A stretch of DNA of 64,000 nucleotides from Methylotuvimicrobium buryatense 5G. Its GTDB lineage: Bacteria > Pseudomonadota > Gammaproteobacteria > Methylococcales > Methylomonadaceae. Position numbers and translations under genes: made by a program. The DNA is taken from contig NZ_KB455575.1 in NCBI RefSeq assembly GCF_000341735.1, forward strand, positions 1,565,374 to 1,629,373, written 5' to 3'. How positions within the stretch are numbered: position 1 is the first letter of the stretch; every line of letters begins with the position of its first letter. The notes below the pieces were generated by a model, which was not told the DNA's origin, ran no database searches, and was given only the letters and a program-made list of their open reading frames with translations. Below, in pieces: positions 9,936 through 18,381 of the stretch.

Positions 9936-10145
9936 TATACTCATCGCAGATCAAAATTCGGCGCCGGGAAGCCCGTCAAAGGACGCCGTGAATACGTCCA
10001 TGTAGGCTCTATGCCAGCTCCATGTTGGCAAAGCCTTTGCGAGCGCCATGGATGGCGTGAATGTCGATTTTGCAGGAGCAAAAATCGACCTAGCACCCCG
10101 GAGCCTCCTTAGTCACCTGCCGAATTTTGAAGTACGAAAGGTATA
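9936..10145. repeat. MITE family 1, copy C
   Basis: One end begins TATACTCATCGCAGATCAAA and the other ends CGAAAGGTATA. The centre carries the CGCCATGGATGGCG plus GTCGATTTTGC/GCAAAAATCGAC hairpin module seen in copies A and G. It lies immediately upstream of the SHOCT gene and supplies an alternative in-frame ATG. Confidence 0.85.
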
Positions 10146-10176
10146 TTTCCGATAATTTACCCGGCCCATAAGATAA

Positions 10177-10405
10177 CCTGATTAGCAAGTTTCTTCAGCT
10201 AAAGCCCAAAAACCAGCATATCCCTAGCAGGACGGGGTTTGCAACCCCGTCCTAAACGTTTTGACTTTGGCCGAAGTTAGCCGAAATGTTTAGGGCAAAC
10301 CGAAACGTTGGGGACGGGTTAAATAACCCGTCCCGCAGAAGTGGCTACGACTGGCCACTGCTCGGACAATTGGCTTCAGCAAGCTGAAGCATCTTGCTAA
10401 TCAGG
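10177..10405. repeat. IS1595-derived MITE (family 2), complete copy
   Basis: Terminal inverted repeats CCTGATTAGCAAGTTTCTTC (left) and CCTGATTAGCAAGATGCTTC (right, reverse complement). The right end, read on the plus strand, encodes WLQQAEASC followed by a stop. This matches the C-terminus (WLRQTEASC) of the IS1595-type transposase at 39522-40460, so this is a deletion derivative of such an IS. It encloses the two-palindrome cassette at 10229-10334. Confidence 0.85.
10229..10334. repeat. REPIN-like double palindrome
   Basis: Two different perfect palindromes lie at the ends of an approximately 106-base unit: AGGACGGGGTTTGCAACC(CCGTCCT) at the left and GGGACGGGTT-AAAT-AACCCGTCCC at the right, separated by about 55 conserved bases. 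The same unit occurs without IS ends at 12967, 20055 (partial) and 28929. Confidence 0.8.
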
Positions 10406-10780
10406 TTAAGTTAAACCTAAATGTCGGCATCCAATCCATATGAATGCCTTCAAACCAAAGTCATCGTTAGCTCTAAGTTCCTGTAGTCCATTCTAGAATA
10501 ATGTTTTCTGTTAACTTAAAGACAGTGAGATAGGATTTAATCAATGGAAAGATTGAAACGATTTCCTTGCTTTGTCAATAACTTTCTAATCGAAGAATGG
10601 GCGGGATTTAGAATACTCATTCAATGGGTAGCGCGTGGAATCCGCTCATGCTTCGACAGGCCCAGCACGAACGGATTTCAGGAGGTTAACTGATTTTTTT
10701 AGGTTCATATCAACAGAGCGCCAAATGGAATAGTAATCGTACTCCCTTTTGATTGAAAAATCGTCCAAGCGTCCAGACCC
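10406..10780. other. Intergenic stretch without a recognisable gene
   Basis: No convincing open reading frame or RNA gene is seen. One arm of the TTCGACAGG-CAGCACGAACGG intergenic motif lies near 10645-10675, as in the palindromic element at 6186. Confidence 0.5.
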
Positions 10781-11048
10781 CAGCAATTCCCAGTTTGAGC
10801 AGTTTCGCCGATTTTAGGGTGTGGGGTATGTCTGTCGAGGAACGTCGTAAACCCATCCATCGGGGCTTGGCGGCAGCTCGAACGCCAAGGATGGCGTGAA
10901 TGCCGATTTTGCATGGAGCAAAAACCTGCGAACGCCAAGGATGGCGTGAATGCAGATTTTGCAGGAGCAAAAATCTGCCCTGCTGCCGACACCCTCGCCA
11001 AGCATACCCCACACCCTTTTTGATCTCCAAATTGGGAATTGCTGACCA
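10781..11048. repeat. MITE-like element, family 3, with tandem hairpin modules
   Basis: Imperfect inverted repeats enclose the element: CAGCAATTCCCAGTTTG and GGGTGTGGGGTATG at the left, CATACCCCACACCC and AATTGGGAATTGCTG at the right. Inside are two tandem copies of the module GCGAACGCCAAGGATGGCG followed by a GATTTTGC-GCAAAAA hairpin. A variant of this module sits in MITE family 1 copies A, C and G. Only one copy of this family is in the window. Confidence 0.65.
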
Positions 11049-11081
11049 GGCCCGCCGTGCTTGCAATACTAATTTTTGTCA

Positions 11082-11256
11082 TTACAATCGAACCCCAGTC
11101 TGTTTAGCTATCTGGTAGATCGGTAAATCGACTGACGTACCGGCTCTGTGCAAAGCGATATCGATTTTTTGATAGCCGATTTTTTCGTGGAGCTCGCGTA
11201 AAAATTGTAATTTGTCCGTTATCAGTTCCTCGGCATTTTGTGTTAGTGTTTCGATA
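11082..11256 (-). pseudogene. C-terminal fragment of an unidentified protein
   Basis: An open frame of about 57 residues (ETLTQNAEELITDKLQFL...YQIAKQTGVRL) enters directly from MITE copy D, so its N-terminus was lost or separated by the MITE. The composition looks like real coding sequence and ends in a natural stop, but I do not recognise the family. Confidence 0.5.
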
Positions 11257-11413
11257 TATACCCATCGTAGATCAAAATTCGGCACCGGGGTGTCCGCCAA
11301 AGGATGCCGTGAATACGTCCATGTAGGCTCTATGCCAGCTCCATGCTGGCAAAGCCTTTGTCAGACACCCCGGCGCCTCGGACACTGCCGGAATTTGAAG
11401 TACGAAAGATATA
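11257..11413. repeat. MITE family 1, copy D
   Basis: Ends TATACCCATCGTAGATCAAA and (reverse complement) TATATCTTTCGTACTTCAAA. A short form without the internal hairpin module. It lies 27 bases before the KAS III gene, so it may carry or replace that gene's promoter. Confidence 0.88.
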
Positions 11414-11440
11414 GCCAATAAACATTGTAAGGAATTAAAT

Positions 11441-12505
11441 TTGAACCCCATCCGTTATATCAATAATATATTCACCCTGGAAACAGGCATTTTTAATTCA
11501 AACAACGACCTGCTTGGTTATTACGAAGAAGCTGTAGACAAGCTGGACATGGATGTAGAGGAAAAGGAAAAACTGCACAAGGCGGTTAAATATTTTCTCG
11601 TTGGGCAACGCACCCGCCGCGTTGTAGATGGTTGGCTGGACTTTAAAAACTTTGACGAAAAAGCCGCCGGTTTCGAACGGGGAATCGATGAGTCTATTGC
11701 CGGTCTTTCCTTACAGCTTTCTGAAGCGTTTGCCGATAAAAATATTTCGTTTGATGCTGTGTTCACCATCAGCGCTACCGGTACTATTATGCCAGGGATC
11801 AGTTATCGTTTAGCTCGTCATTTGCCGGATTTGATTCGCCCCAACAGTTTGATTATAGACTTAGGCCATGTCGGCTGTACCGGTGGAGTAAAAGCCTTGA
11901 ATCTGGCTAAATCTTTAAGTTCAGACTTTAAAAATATTTTAGTGGTCAGCATCGAAGTGCCTTGTACGTTGGCTAATTTACAATCCAAAAAGGTAGATGT
12001 TTGGCAGGGTAATTGCACTTTTGGCGACGGCGCGGCTGCGTTGTGGATTTCCTCTGATGCAGAACAAGGCGACATGGCGCTGGAGCTGGAGCAGATTCAC
12101 TACACCCAAAAAGCCCAACAAGGACTGGATTTAATCCATTGGGGTTATGACGGTTATTACAGCTTTGAACTGGCTGATGAAACGACTTTTAACCGAGATG
12201 TGCAAGCGTTTGTTCTGGAAGTGTTAAAAGAAACCGAACAGACCTGGCGCAGCAATAACCAATGGGCGATTCATCCAGCCGGTATTCTGCTGTTGTTAAA
12301 ACTCAGCAAAAAACTGGGCTTGCCGCGTGGTACTATTGCCCCTTCTGTCGCACATTATGAAAAGTTTTCCAATATGAGCAGCGCCAGCATTATGTATATT
12401 CTCAAAGAGATTGCCAAAGCAGAAAGTCAGAATCAGGCTATCAATCTGCTGACAATGGGCGCGGGTTTTAACGTAATTTATGGTTGTGTAAGAAAGGTAC
12501 GCTAA
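11441..12505 (+). CDS. 3-oxoacyl-ACP synthase III / type III polyketide synthase-like enzyme
   Basis: 354 residues of the thiolase fold. The nucleophile Cys is in GHVGCTGGVKAL, the catalytic His in WAIHPAG, and the Asn in EKFSNMSSASIMYIL, giving an intact Cys-His-Asn triad. Such enzymes condense an acyl starter with malonyl units on an acyl carrier protein or CoA. The next gene, an acyl carrier protein, starts directly after this stop, and a hydrolase lies downstream, so the set may make or modify a small acyl product. The N-terminal region (residues 1-90) differs from housekeeping FabH. The cluster is richer in A+T than its neighbours and bracketed by MITEs, which hints at acquisition. Confidence 0.8.
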   Translation: MNPIRYINNIFTLETGIFNSNNDLLGYYEEAVDKLDMDVEEKEKLHKAVKYFLVGQRTRRVVDGWLDFKNFDEKAAGFERGIDESIAGLSLQLSEAFADKNISFDAVFTISATGTIMPGISYRLARHLPDLIRPNSLIIDLGHVGCTGGVKALNLAKSLSSDFKNILVVSIEVPCTLANLQSKKVDVWQGNCTFGDGAAALWISSDAEQGDMALELEQIHYTQKAQQGLDLIHWGYDGYYSFELADETTFNRDVQAFVLEVLKETEQTWRSNNQWAIHPAGILLLLKLSKKLGLPRGTIAPSVAHYEKFSNMSSASIMYILKEIAKAESQNQAINLLTMGAGFNVIYGCVRKVR

Positions 12506-12787
12506 ATGAATAAAACAGAGATTTTACAATTTATGCAAGATTATATTGTCAACAATACTACACATAAAGATATTGCCGACATTGCTGACTATCGTATGTC
12601 AGAGCTGTTGACCAGCAGTCTTGATATTGTTTATTTTGCGGTAGACCTGGAAGAGGTTTTAGGGTTTGAGGAAGACACGCTCAATATTGAAGAATGGGTG
12701 GATAAATTTGAAAAAATCACTTTTGACAAGTTAGCTGAGCAGCTTGAACAAATGGTTGTTGATATTAAAGGTGCAAATCAGGCTTAA
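12506..12787 (+). CDS. Acyl carrier protein
   Basis: 93 residues, acidic and helical. The expected phosphopantetheine attachment site is Ser in LLTSSLDIVYF, followed by DLEEVLGF typical of helix 2 and 3 of carrier proteins. It starts immediately after the stop of the KAS III-like gene with no gap, so the two are translationally linked. It presumably carries the acyl chain for that synthase. Confidence 0.8.
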   Translation: MNKTEILQFMQDYIVNNTTHKDIADIADYRMSELLTSSLDIVYFAVDLEEVLGFEEDTLNIEEWVDKFEKITFDKLAEQLEQMVVDIKGANQA

Positions 12788-12808
12788 AACATTTTTTGAT
12801 AGCGGATT

Positions 12809-12985
12809 ATGAACAGTTCGGATATTTTAAACTTCATGCAAAGTTATATTGCCAGAAATACACCGTATAAAGAAATTGCAGAAATTAGCGCTTATCAAAT
12901 AAAAGAATTGCTGATCAACAGTCTTGACACAGTTGATTTTGCAATGGATTTGCATCGCTTTTTCTTGGCGGGGCGAGTTATTTAA
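12809..12985 (+). pseudogene. Second acyl carrier protein, truncated by a REPIN-like repeat
   Basis: From ATG 12809 the frame reads a close paralogue of the preceding carrier protein (LLINSLDTVDFAMDLHRF, with the attachment Ser retained) for about 50 residues. It then runs into the palindromic repeat, which supplies the last residues (LAGRVI) and the stop. The conserved helix 3 and helix 4 regions are missing, so it is probably not functional. Confidence 0.75.
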
Positions 12986-13057
12986 TCCGCCCCGAACGTT
13001 TTGGTTTGGCTTGGCCACGTTCGAAACGTTCAGGACGGGGTTACAAACCCCGCCCTG
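12967..13057. repeat. REPIN-like double palindrome, solo copy
   Basis: The two-palindrome unit in inverted order (GGCGGGGCGAG...CCGCCCCG first, AGGACGGGG...CCCCGCCCTG last), without IS1595-type ends. It cuts the second acyl carrier protein gene. Its sequence has diverged from the other copies. Confidence 0.7.
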
Positions 13058-13086
13058 TTCAGCAGAACAAAAACAGACTTAATTAA

Positions 13087-13227
13087 TATACCTTTCGCAC
13101 TTCAAATTTCGGCAGTCCATAAGGAGGCGCCGGGGTGCTCGGCAAAGGCTTTGCCTTCATGGGATCTATTCACGGCGTCCTTTGACGGACACCCTGGTGC
13201 CGAATTTTGATCTGCGATGGGCATATA
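13087..13227. repeat. MITE family 1, copy E
   Basis: Ends TATACCTTTCGCACTTCAAA and GATCTGCGATGGGCATATA. The shortest copy, about 141 bases. It lies just upstream of the alpha/beta hydrolase and gives that reading frame a spurious N-terminal extension. Confidence 0.88.
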
Positions 13228-13244
13228 AAGGGAGACAATTAAAA

Positions 13245-13829
13245 ATGAAGGTCATACTAGTTCACGGTATATTTGATACCGGCCGTGTTTTTAAACATAT
13301 GACCTCTAAGCTTGAAGCAAGCGGGCATGAATGCCACGCACCTAATTTAAAACCGTCCAACGCCGAATTAGGCATCACTGATTTATCGATAAAGCTAAAA
13401 AATTATATCGATCAACAAATTAGCGTAGACCAACCTATTGCTATTATCGGTTTTAGCATGGGGTGTATGGTTTCTCGTTATTATCTGCAAATCCTCGAAG
13501 GACACGAGAGAACCAAGGCTTTTTTTGCTATATCCGGCCCACATTACGGAACGATGACAGCTTATTTTTACCCAAGCAAAGGGGCAAAAGATATGAGGCC
13601 AAATAGCCGCTTTCTCGCTGATTTAGCAATTACTGAAAATAGACTCGAAAATATTCAGCTCTATTCGTATAGAACACCTTTCGATGCCATGATTGTTCCG
13701 TCAAAAAGCTCTGATTGGAAAATTGCTAACAACAAACGGGCTAATGCGATTGTGCATAGCCTCATGGTTAGGGACAGGTCGGTGATTTCGGACATTGTTA
13801 AAAATCTTCGGCGGCTAGAAGCACGTTAG
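13245..13829 (+). CDS. Alpha/beta hydrolase (lipase/esterase-like)
   Basis: 194 residues. It begins with the oxyanion-region strand VILVHGIFDTG and carries the nucleophile elbow GFSMG; a His follows in AIVHSLMV. ATG 13245 is preceded by GGGAG at good spacing. A longer frame would start inside the MITE and is rejected. It follows the KAS III / carrier protein genes in the same direction, so it could release or edit an acyl product, although a repeat and a MITE now separate them. Confidence 0.8.
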   Translation: MKVILVHGIFDTGRVFKHMTSKLEASGHECHAPNLKPSNAELGITDLSIKLKNYIDQQISVDQPIAIIGFSMGCMVSRYYLQILEGHERTKAFFAISGPHYGTMTAYFYPSKGAKDMRPNSRFLADLAITENRLENIQLYSYRTPFDAMIVPSKSSDWKIANNKRANAIVHSLMVRDRSVISDIVKNLRRLEAR

Positions 13830-13856
13830 CCAAGCAGGGCGAATTAGTGTTCATGC

Positions 13857-14021
13857 ATACCTTTCGGACTTCAAATTTCGGCAGTGTCTGAGGAGGCACT
13901 AGGGTGTGCTGCCCCTCACCTAACGCTAGGCGAGAGGGGCCAGCATAAAGCCTACAGAGACGTATTCACGGCGTCCTTCGACGGACACCCTGGTACCGAA
14001 TTTTGATCTACGATGGGTATA
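13857..14021. repeat. MITE family 1, copy F
   Basis: Ends ATACCTTTCGGACTTCAAAT and GATCTACGATGGGTATA. Its centre has a different insert from other copies, a hairpin GCCCCTCACC-TAACGCTA-GGCGAGAGGGGC. Its right part overlaps the 3' end of ctaG. Confidence 0.87.
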
Positions 14022-14794
14022 CACTTCGTAAATAAGCGCAGACTGCACCAGCCGCCAGCAAGAAGATAAAATAGGCCTCCCGGCACCCACATGATCAAAC
14101 CGGCCAATTGTTGGTCTTGAATATTGAGCAAATCGTTGTAGAACGGAGTTTGCGCGAAGGTCAGCAAGGCTCCGAGCATGCCGGTGCTCATTAGCGTTAA
14201 CAATAAAGCCGGCAGCACGGTTAAGGTGCGCCTTAGCAAAATCGACCACCAAAATAAGCCGGAGGCGAATGCGAAACTCAAGTGCTCGGCAAGATGCCAC
14301 CAGGGACTCGCCAGCGCCAGATTATAAAAAACCGGCGTATGCCAGAACCAGATTACGAGACTTTGCAGGATACCGGTCCGCAACGGGTGACGACTCAGCC
14401 TTAAAAAAGGTTTCCACAGCCGGATGCCGATTCTTCCACTTACGGCAAGCCATTGCGGCAAAGGCCGAGCCAATACATAAAGCGGGGCGATAACGACCAG
14501 TATCAGCATGTGTTGAACCATGTGCAGGGTCGAGCTTTCATCAAGCCAACCGCCCGTACTGCCGAACATCGTCATGACAGCGAGGAGACTGGCTCCATGA
14601 AACATCAACCGGCGGTTATTTGTAGGCCGGATGCGACCGGCACCGACGACATAGATCAACCAAAGAGCGGCCGGCAACAGTCCGCCGAGCATGGCAGAAA
14701 AAAAGTCTTCATCTGCGTTATCGTCCCAGCCATGAGCATTTGCAGGATTAACTAGCGAAGCCGAGACCGCGAACAATGCAAGCCTTACAAACAT
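13952..14794 (-). CDS. ctaG: Cytochrome c oxidase assembly factor CtaG, with a MITE-encoded tail
   Basis: 280 residues of the CtaG (caa3-type) membrane family, implicated in copper delivery to the oxidase. An N-terminal signal-like segment (FVRLALFAVSASLV) is followed by about seven hydrophobic helices and conserved motifs such as LHMVQHMLILVVIAPL and QSLVIWFWHTP. It is the last gene of the minus-strand oxidase cluster and overlaps the upstream membrane-protein gene. From about codon 257 (CIPIVDQNSV...) the sequence is MITE copy F, which supplies roughly the last two dozen residues and the stop codon. The native C-terminus is lost, but the helices remain. Confidence 0.87.
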   Translation of the reverse strand: MFVRLALFAVSASLVNPANAHGWDDNADEDFFSAMLGGLLPAALWLIYVVGAGRIRPTNNRRLMFHGASLLAVMTMFGSTGGWLDESSTLHMVQHMLILVVIAPLYVLARPLPQWLAVSGRIGIRLWKPFLRLSRHPLRTGILQSLVIWFWHTPVFYNLALASPWWHLAEHLSFAFASGLFWWSILLRRTLTVLPALLLTLMSTGMLGALLTFAQTPFYNDLLNIQDQQLAGLIMWVPGGLFYLLAGGWCSLRLFTKCIPIVDQNSVPGCPSKDAVNTSL

Positions 14795-15138
14795 GGCGGT
14801 AATAGCAGCGAGATGAGCCCCTGGCTGAGCGTCGTGACGGCGCCCAACAGATTGATGCCGGCGCCCAATCCGGCGATAAACGTATTGATTTCGGAATCGG
14901 CTTCATTGCTGCCGATTCTCGCCGCCCGCCAACAATTATTTGCCCAAAACAACAGCAGAGCGGTTACGGCTACGGAACCGCTCAACAGCGTCGCATTGAT
15001 CCAAGTGAAAGCCCCTTGTTCGACAGGAGGCGGCAGTTGTTCGCAGAATAATACCAAGGCCCCGTACTTCACGATAAACCAGACTATCCAGACAATTAGC
15101 CCCAAAGTCAGTTGCATTGGATGATACGTTGAAATCAT
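14785..15138 (-). CDS. Small membrane protein of the cytochrome oxidase cluster
   Basis: 117 residues from ATG 15138, which overlaps the ctaDE stop by one base (TGATG), so the genes are coupled. Three hydrophobic helices are visible (LTLGLIVWIVWFIVKYGALVLF, LLSGSVAVTALLLFWA, and a C-terminal one). I do not recognise the family. The position between ctaDE and ctaG suggests a role with the oxidase. Confidence 0.75.
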   Translation of the reverse strand: MISTYHPMQLTLGLIVWIVWFIVKYGALVLFCEQLPPPVEQGAFTWINATLLSGSVAVTALLLFWANNCWRAARIGSNEADSEINTFIAGLGAGINLLGAVTTLSQGLISLLLPPCL

Positions 15139-17654
15139 CAGGCGCTTCTCCAAGCAATAGGCAGCATGATGACGGCGAGAAAGCTTAGCCAGAATACGGC
15201 GTTCGTATAAATCCACCAGGGTTTCACGACTGCAATTTCATAGGGCGCAGTCTTGCCGACATAGCCATAAGCTACGCGCTTGGCCTGCAGCGCCGTCATG
15301 ATCACGGCGAGTCCGCTGTGAAACAATTGATACATCAGTATCACCGCGATCACGGCATCATGGGCTGTTTGTGTTGCAACCAGAGACGAAGCCGACCAGG
15401 CCCAGATGAATACACAACAATGAGCCAAACCGATCACCGCTATGCCCCATAATTGACCCTGCAGATGATCATCCCTACCCGCGCGCAAGCGGCGCACGAT
15501 AAAATGATGCCAAAATGTTGCGACCGTAAGCAATACACCACTGATCAGCAACGGCAGCCAAGCCAACGGCGCCGTATCGGGCGCTTGCCAGTTCGGTGCC
15601 ACGACCCGCAAGTAGAGCCAGCCGAAAAGTATGGCCAAAAACAGCGCGCCGTCGGCCAAGAGCGTTACGACCATGCCCCACAAACCGGGGCCGTTGAAAG
15701 TGCGCGAATGCAGTGGCGGATAGCCGGGTTTCACAGCAGAATCCGCTTCAAGATATACGCAGTTTTTCCAAGACCAGCTTAGCAGCAACAACAGGCTGGC
15801 TACTACCGCGATCAGGGCCATGCTATAGGTGCGGGTCAAAAGACTGATACATAGAACAGATAACGCCAAAGCCGAGTAAAAAGGCAGCCAGGAATTACCG
15901 GGCAGATGAATGATTTCGCGGATAGCGCCGGACACCGGGTCCGAACCCCAGGTCTCTCGCCTGCCATGATCGATCTCCGATAACCCGTGATGTCCTTCGG
16001 CTATCGTTGTTTGCAGATCCGGTTGATCCCACATCGGATGCCGCATTGGACAGTCCGGCAAGCTGATGAAATTATAAGGTTGGGGCGGCGTATCGGTCGC
16101 CCATTCGAGCGTATCGGCCCCCCAAGGATTAGATCCGGCAGGGCGTCCGAAGCGAAAATGCAATACGATATCGAGCAGAACCATCGCGATACCCATAGCC
16201 ATGATAAAACCGCCCACCGACGACACGCTGTTAGGCAGTTCCCAGCCCATTCCGGCTTGATAAGTGTAAACGCGCCGCGGCATACCGAGAAACCCGGTCA
16301 GATGCATCACCAAAAATGTCGTGTTAAAACCGACAAACGTCAGCCAGAAGCCCCAGCGCGCGAGTTTATCCGACGGCATTCGCCCCGAGAAATGCGGCAA
16401 CCAGTAATAAAGCCCCGCCAGCAAAGGAAAGAGCATGCCGCCGACCATCACATAATGCAAATGCGCGACGACGAAATGCGTGTCGTGCACCTGCCAGTTA
16501 AACGGCACCAAGGCCAACATGACGCCGGTCAAGCCGCCTATCATGAAAATAAATAAAAAGCCGACCAGCCATAACATCGGCACATGGTAAACGGGCCGCC
16601 CCGTCCACAATGTCGCCAGCCAGGCGAACAATTGAATACCGGTAGGAATCGCCACCAGCATGCTAGCCATCGAGAAAAACGCCTGGGCCAACTGCGGAAT
16701 CCCGACCGTAAACATGTGATGCACCCACAAACCGAAACTGATGAACCCTGTCGAGATAATGGCCAGCACGATCCATCGATAGCCGACGATGGGTTGGCGC
16801 GAGAATACCGGCAACAGGGTCGAAACGATACCCGCGGCCGGTAAGAAGATAATATAGACTTCGGGATGGCCGAATAGCCAAAACAGATGTTGCCAGAGAA
16901 TCGGGTCGCCGCCCCGTGCGACATCGAAGAACGGCATGCCGACAGCGCGTTCCAGCTCCAACAGGATGCTGCCTAGTATCAGCGGCGGAAAACCGAATAC
17001 GATCATCAGCGCCATGACCAGAATGTACCAGCAAAAGAGCGGCATATGCAGCAATGCCATGCCGGAAGTGCGTGTGCGCAAAATCGACACGGTTAGTTCG
17101 ATGCCGGCCGATACCGCCGAGATTTCGATAAACGTGACGCCGAGCAGCCAGAAATCGACGTTCGGCCCCGGCGAGTAAACGTTGTTGGTCAAAGGCGTGT
17201 ACATAAACCAACCGCCCGCCGGCGCGATGCCCAACACTAAACTCGACATCAAAATCAGACTACCAAATAGATAACACCAGTAACCGAAAGCGCTAAGACG
17301 CGGAAACACCAAATCGCGCGCGCCGATCATTTTCGGGATCAGATACATCGCCAAACCTTCGAGCACGGGCACCGCGAACAGAAACATCATGACCGTTCCA
17401 TGCATCGTAAACAGCTGATCATAGAGTTTCGGTTCGATGATGTCCTGTTCGGGCAATGCCAGTTGCGTGCGCATCAGCATCGCGAGCAATCCGCCGATCA
17501 GAAAGAAGATGCCGCCCGTGACCATGAAGCGAATGCCGACCGTCGTATGGTTGACGATGGTCAATGCATGCCAGCCGCGCGGATTGCCCCAGACCTTGAG
17601 AAATTCATCGTGCAGAGCGTCCCTAGTCTTTCGGGTTTCATTATTCGTATTCAT
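15138..17654 (-). CDS. ctaD: Cytochrome c oxidase subunit I-III fusion
   Basis: About 838 residues. Residues 1 to about 560 are subunit I with the heme and copper ligands visible in FTMHGTVMMF, FGHPEVYI, WVHHMFTVG and VVAHLHYVMVGG. The last 240 residues form a subunit III-like helical bundle (LWGMVVTLLADGALFLAIL, FWHHFIVRRL, FHSGLAVIMT). Fused I-III chains are known in some aa3/caa3 oxidases. The enzyme reduces O2 with electrons from cytochrome c and pumps protons. ATG 17654 overlaps the end of ctaC by 14 bases, so translation is probably coupled. Confidence 0.93.
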   Translation of the reverse strand: MNTNNETRKTRDALHDEFLKVWGNPRGWHALTIVNHTTVGIRFMVTGGIFFLIGGLLAMLMRTQLALPEQDIIEPKLYDQLFTMHGTVMMFLFAVPVLEGLAMYLIPKMIGARDLVFPRLSAFGYWCYLFGSLILMSSLVLGIAPAGGWFMYTPLTNNVYSPGPNVDFWLLGVTFIEISAVSAGIELTVSILRTRTSGMALLHMPLFCWYILVMALMIVFGFPPLILGSILLELERAVGMPFFDVARGGDPILWQHLFWLFGHPEVYIIFLPAAGIVSTLLPVFSRQPIVGYRWIVLAIISTGFISFGLWVHHMFTVGIPQLAQAFFSMASMLVAIPTGIQLFAWLATLWTGRPVYHVPMLWLVGFLFIFMIGGLTGVMLALVPFNWQVHDTHFVVAHLHYVMVGGMLFPLLAGLYYWLPHFSGRMPSDKLARWGFWLTFVGFNTTFLVMHLTGFLGMPRRVYTYQAGMGWELPNSVSSVGGFIMAMGIAMVLLDIVLHFRFGRPAGSNPWGADTLEWATDTPPQPYNFISLPDCPMRHPMWDQPDLQTTIAEGHHGLSEIDHGRRETWGSDPVSGAIREIIHLPGNSWLPFYSALALSVLCISLLTRTYSMALIAVVASLLLLLSWSWKNCVYLEADSAVKPGYPPLHSRTFNGPGLWGMVVTLLADGALFLAILFGWLYLRVVAPNWQAPDTAPLAWLPLLISGVLLTVATFWHHFIVRRLRAGRDDHLQGQLWGIAVIGLAHCCVFIWAWSASSLVATQTAHDAVIAVILMYQLFHSGLAVIMTALQAKRVAYGYVGKTAPYEIAVVKPWWIYTNAVFWLSFLAVIMLPIAWRSA

Positions 17655-18342
17655 ATGCCTCCAGCCACGCTTCATAATCTTCAGGCGTATGAACCTGAAC
17701 CTCCAGCAGCATGTGGGCGTGGCCCACTCCGCAAAATTCCGCGCACTTCCCTAATAATTGCCCCGGCGCATCGGCTTCGATCCGCAAGACATTGGTGCGC
17801 CCCGGAATCATATCGATCTTACCGGCCAACCTCGGCACCCAGAACGAATGAATGACATCGGAACTGGTCACATGGATATCGACCGGCGTCCCTGCCGGCA
17901 GATGCAGTTCGTTTATCAGCACGATATCGGTATCGGGATAGCGGACCTCCCACCACCATTGGTGCCCGATGACATCGATATGCGGCACCGACTGTCCGGC
18001 AACGGGCAAAGGCAACATGCGATAGCCCATCGGAATGCTGAAGCTTAGCAGCGCGACGATGCCGGCGATAGGCAGCACCAGTCCGCCGCCGATGATCCAA
18101 CTCTGATTGATCCTATCGGCTTGCGCTTCGGTGAGCGGTCGCGGTTTACGCCGCATCGCATAAATCCATAAAGTCATGACGACCAGCAATACCGTAACCG
18201 AAAAACCGAACATCCCCCACCACAGCCTGCTTACGGCAAGCGCCGAGGGTCCTGCGGGATTTAAAATGGATTGAGGACCGCTGCAGCCGCTCAGAAAACT
18301 AAGAGTGATAATTAGCGAGGGTAAGGTTAAACTTGGAATCAT
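17641..18342 (-). CDS. ctaC: Cytochrome c oxidase subunit II
   Basis: 233 residues from ATG 18342. A lipobox (LSGC) ends the signal sequence, and two transmembrane helices follow. The periplasmic cupredoxin domain holds the CuA site: His in DVIHSFWVP and CAEFCGVGHAHM with its two Cys, His and Met. HQWWWEVRYP is the aromatic electron-entry motif. No fused cytochrome c domain is present. The frame is open further upstream, but that part overlaps the divergent DUF2231 gene and is not coding. Confidence 0.93.
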   Translation of the reverse strand: MIPSLTLPSLIITLSFLSGCSGPQSILNPAGPSALAVSRLWWGMFGFSVTVLLVVMTLWIYAMRRKPRPLTEAQADRINQSWIIGGGLVLPIAGIVALLSFSIPMGYRMLPLPVAGQSVPHIDVIGHQWWWEVRYPDTDIVLINELHLPAGTPVDIHVTSSDVIHSFWVPRLAGKIDMIPGRTNVLRIEADAPGQLLGKCAEFCGVGHAHMLLEVQVHTPEDYEAWLEAYEYE

Positions 18343-18381
18343 CGTTGATAATTCCGACTTCAACCGAGAAAGGAGAGCGTA

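Noticed and set aside
10705..11082. Open frames of 66-125 codons between 10705 and 11118 on both strands
   Set aside because: They run through an inverted-repeat element with tandem modules (10781-11048); the repeated peptide HSRHPWRS comes from the repeat, not from a gene.
15453..17855. Several plus-strand frames of 80-190 codons under the oxidase genes
   Set aside because: They lie entirely within ctaDE and ctaC in other frames, with arginine/histidine/glutamine-rich random composition.
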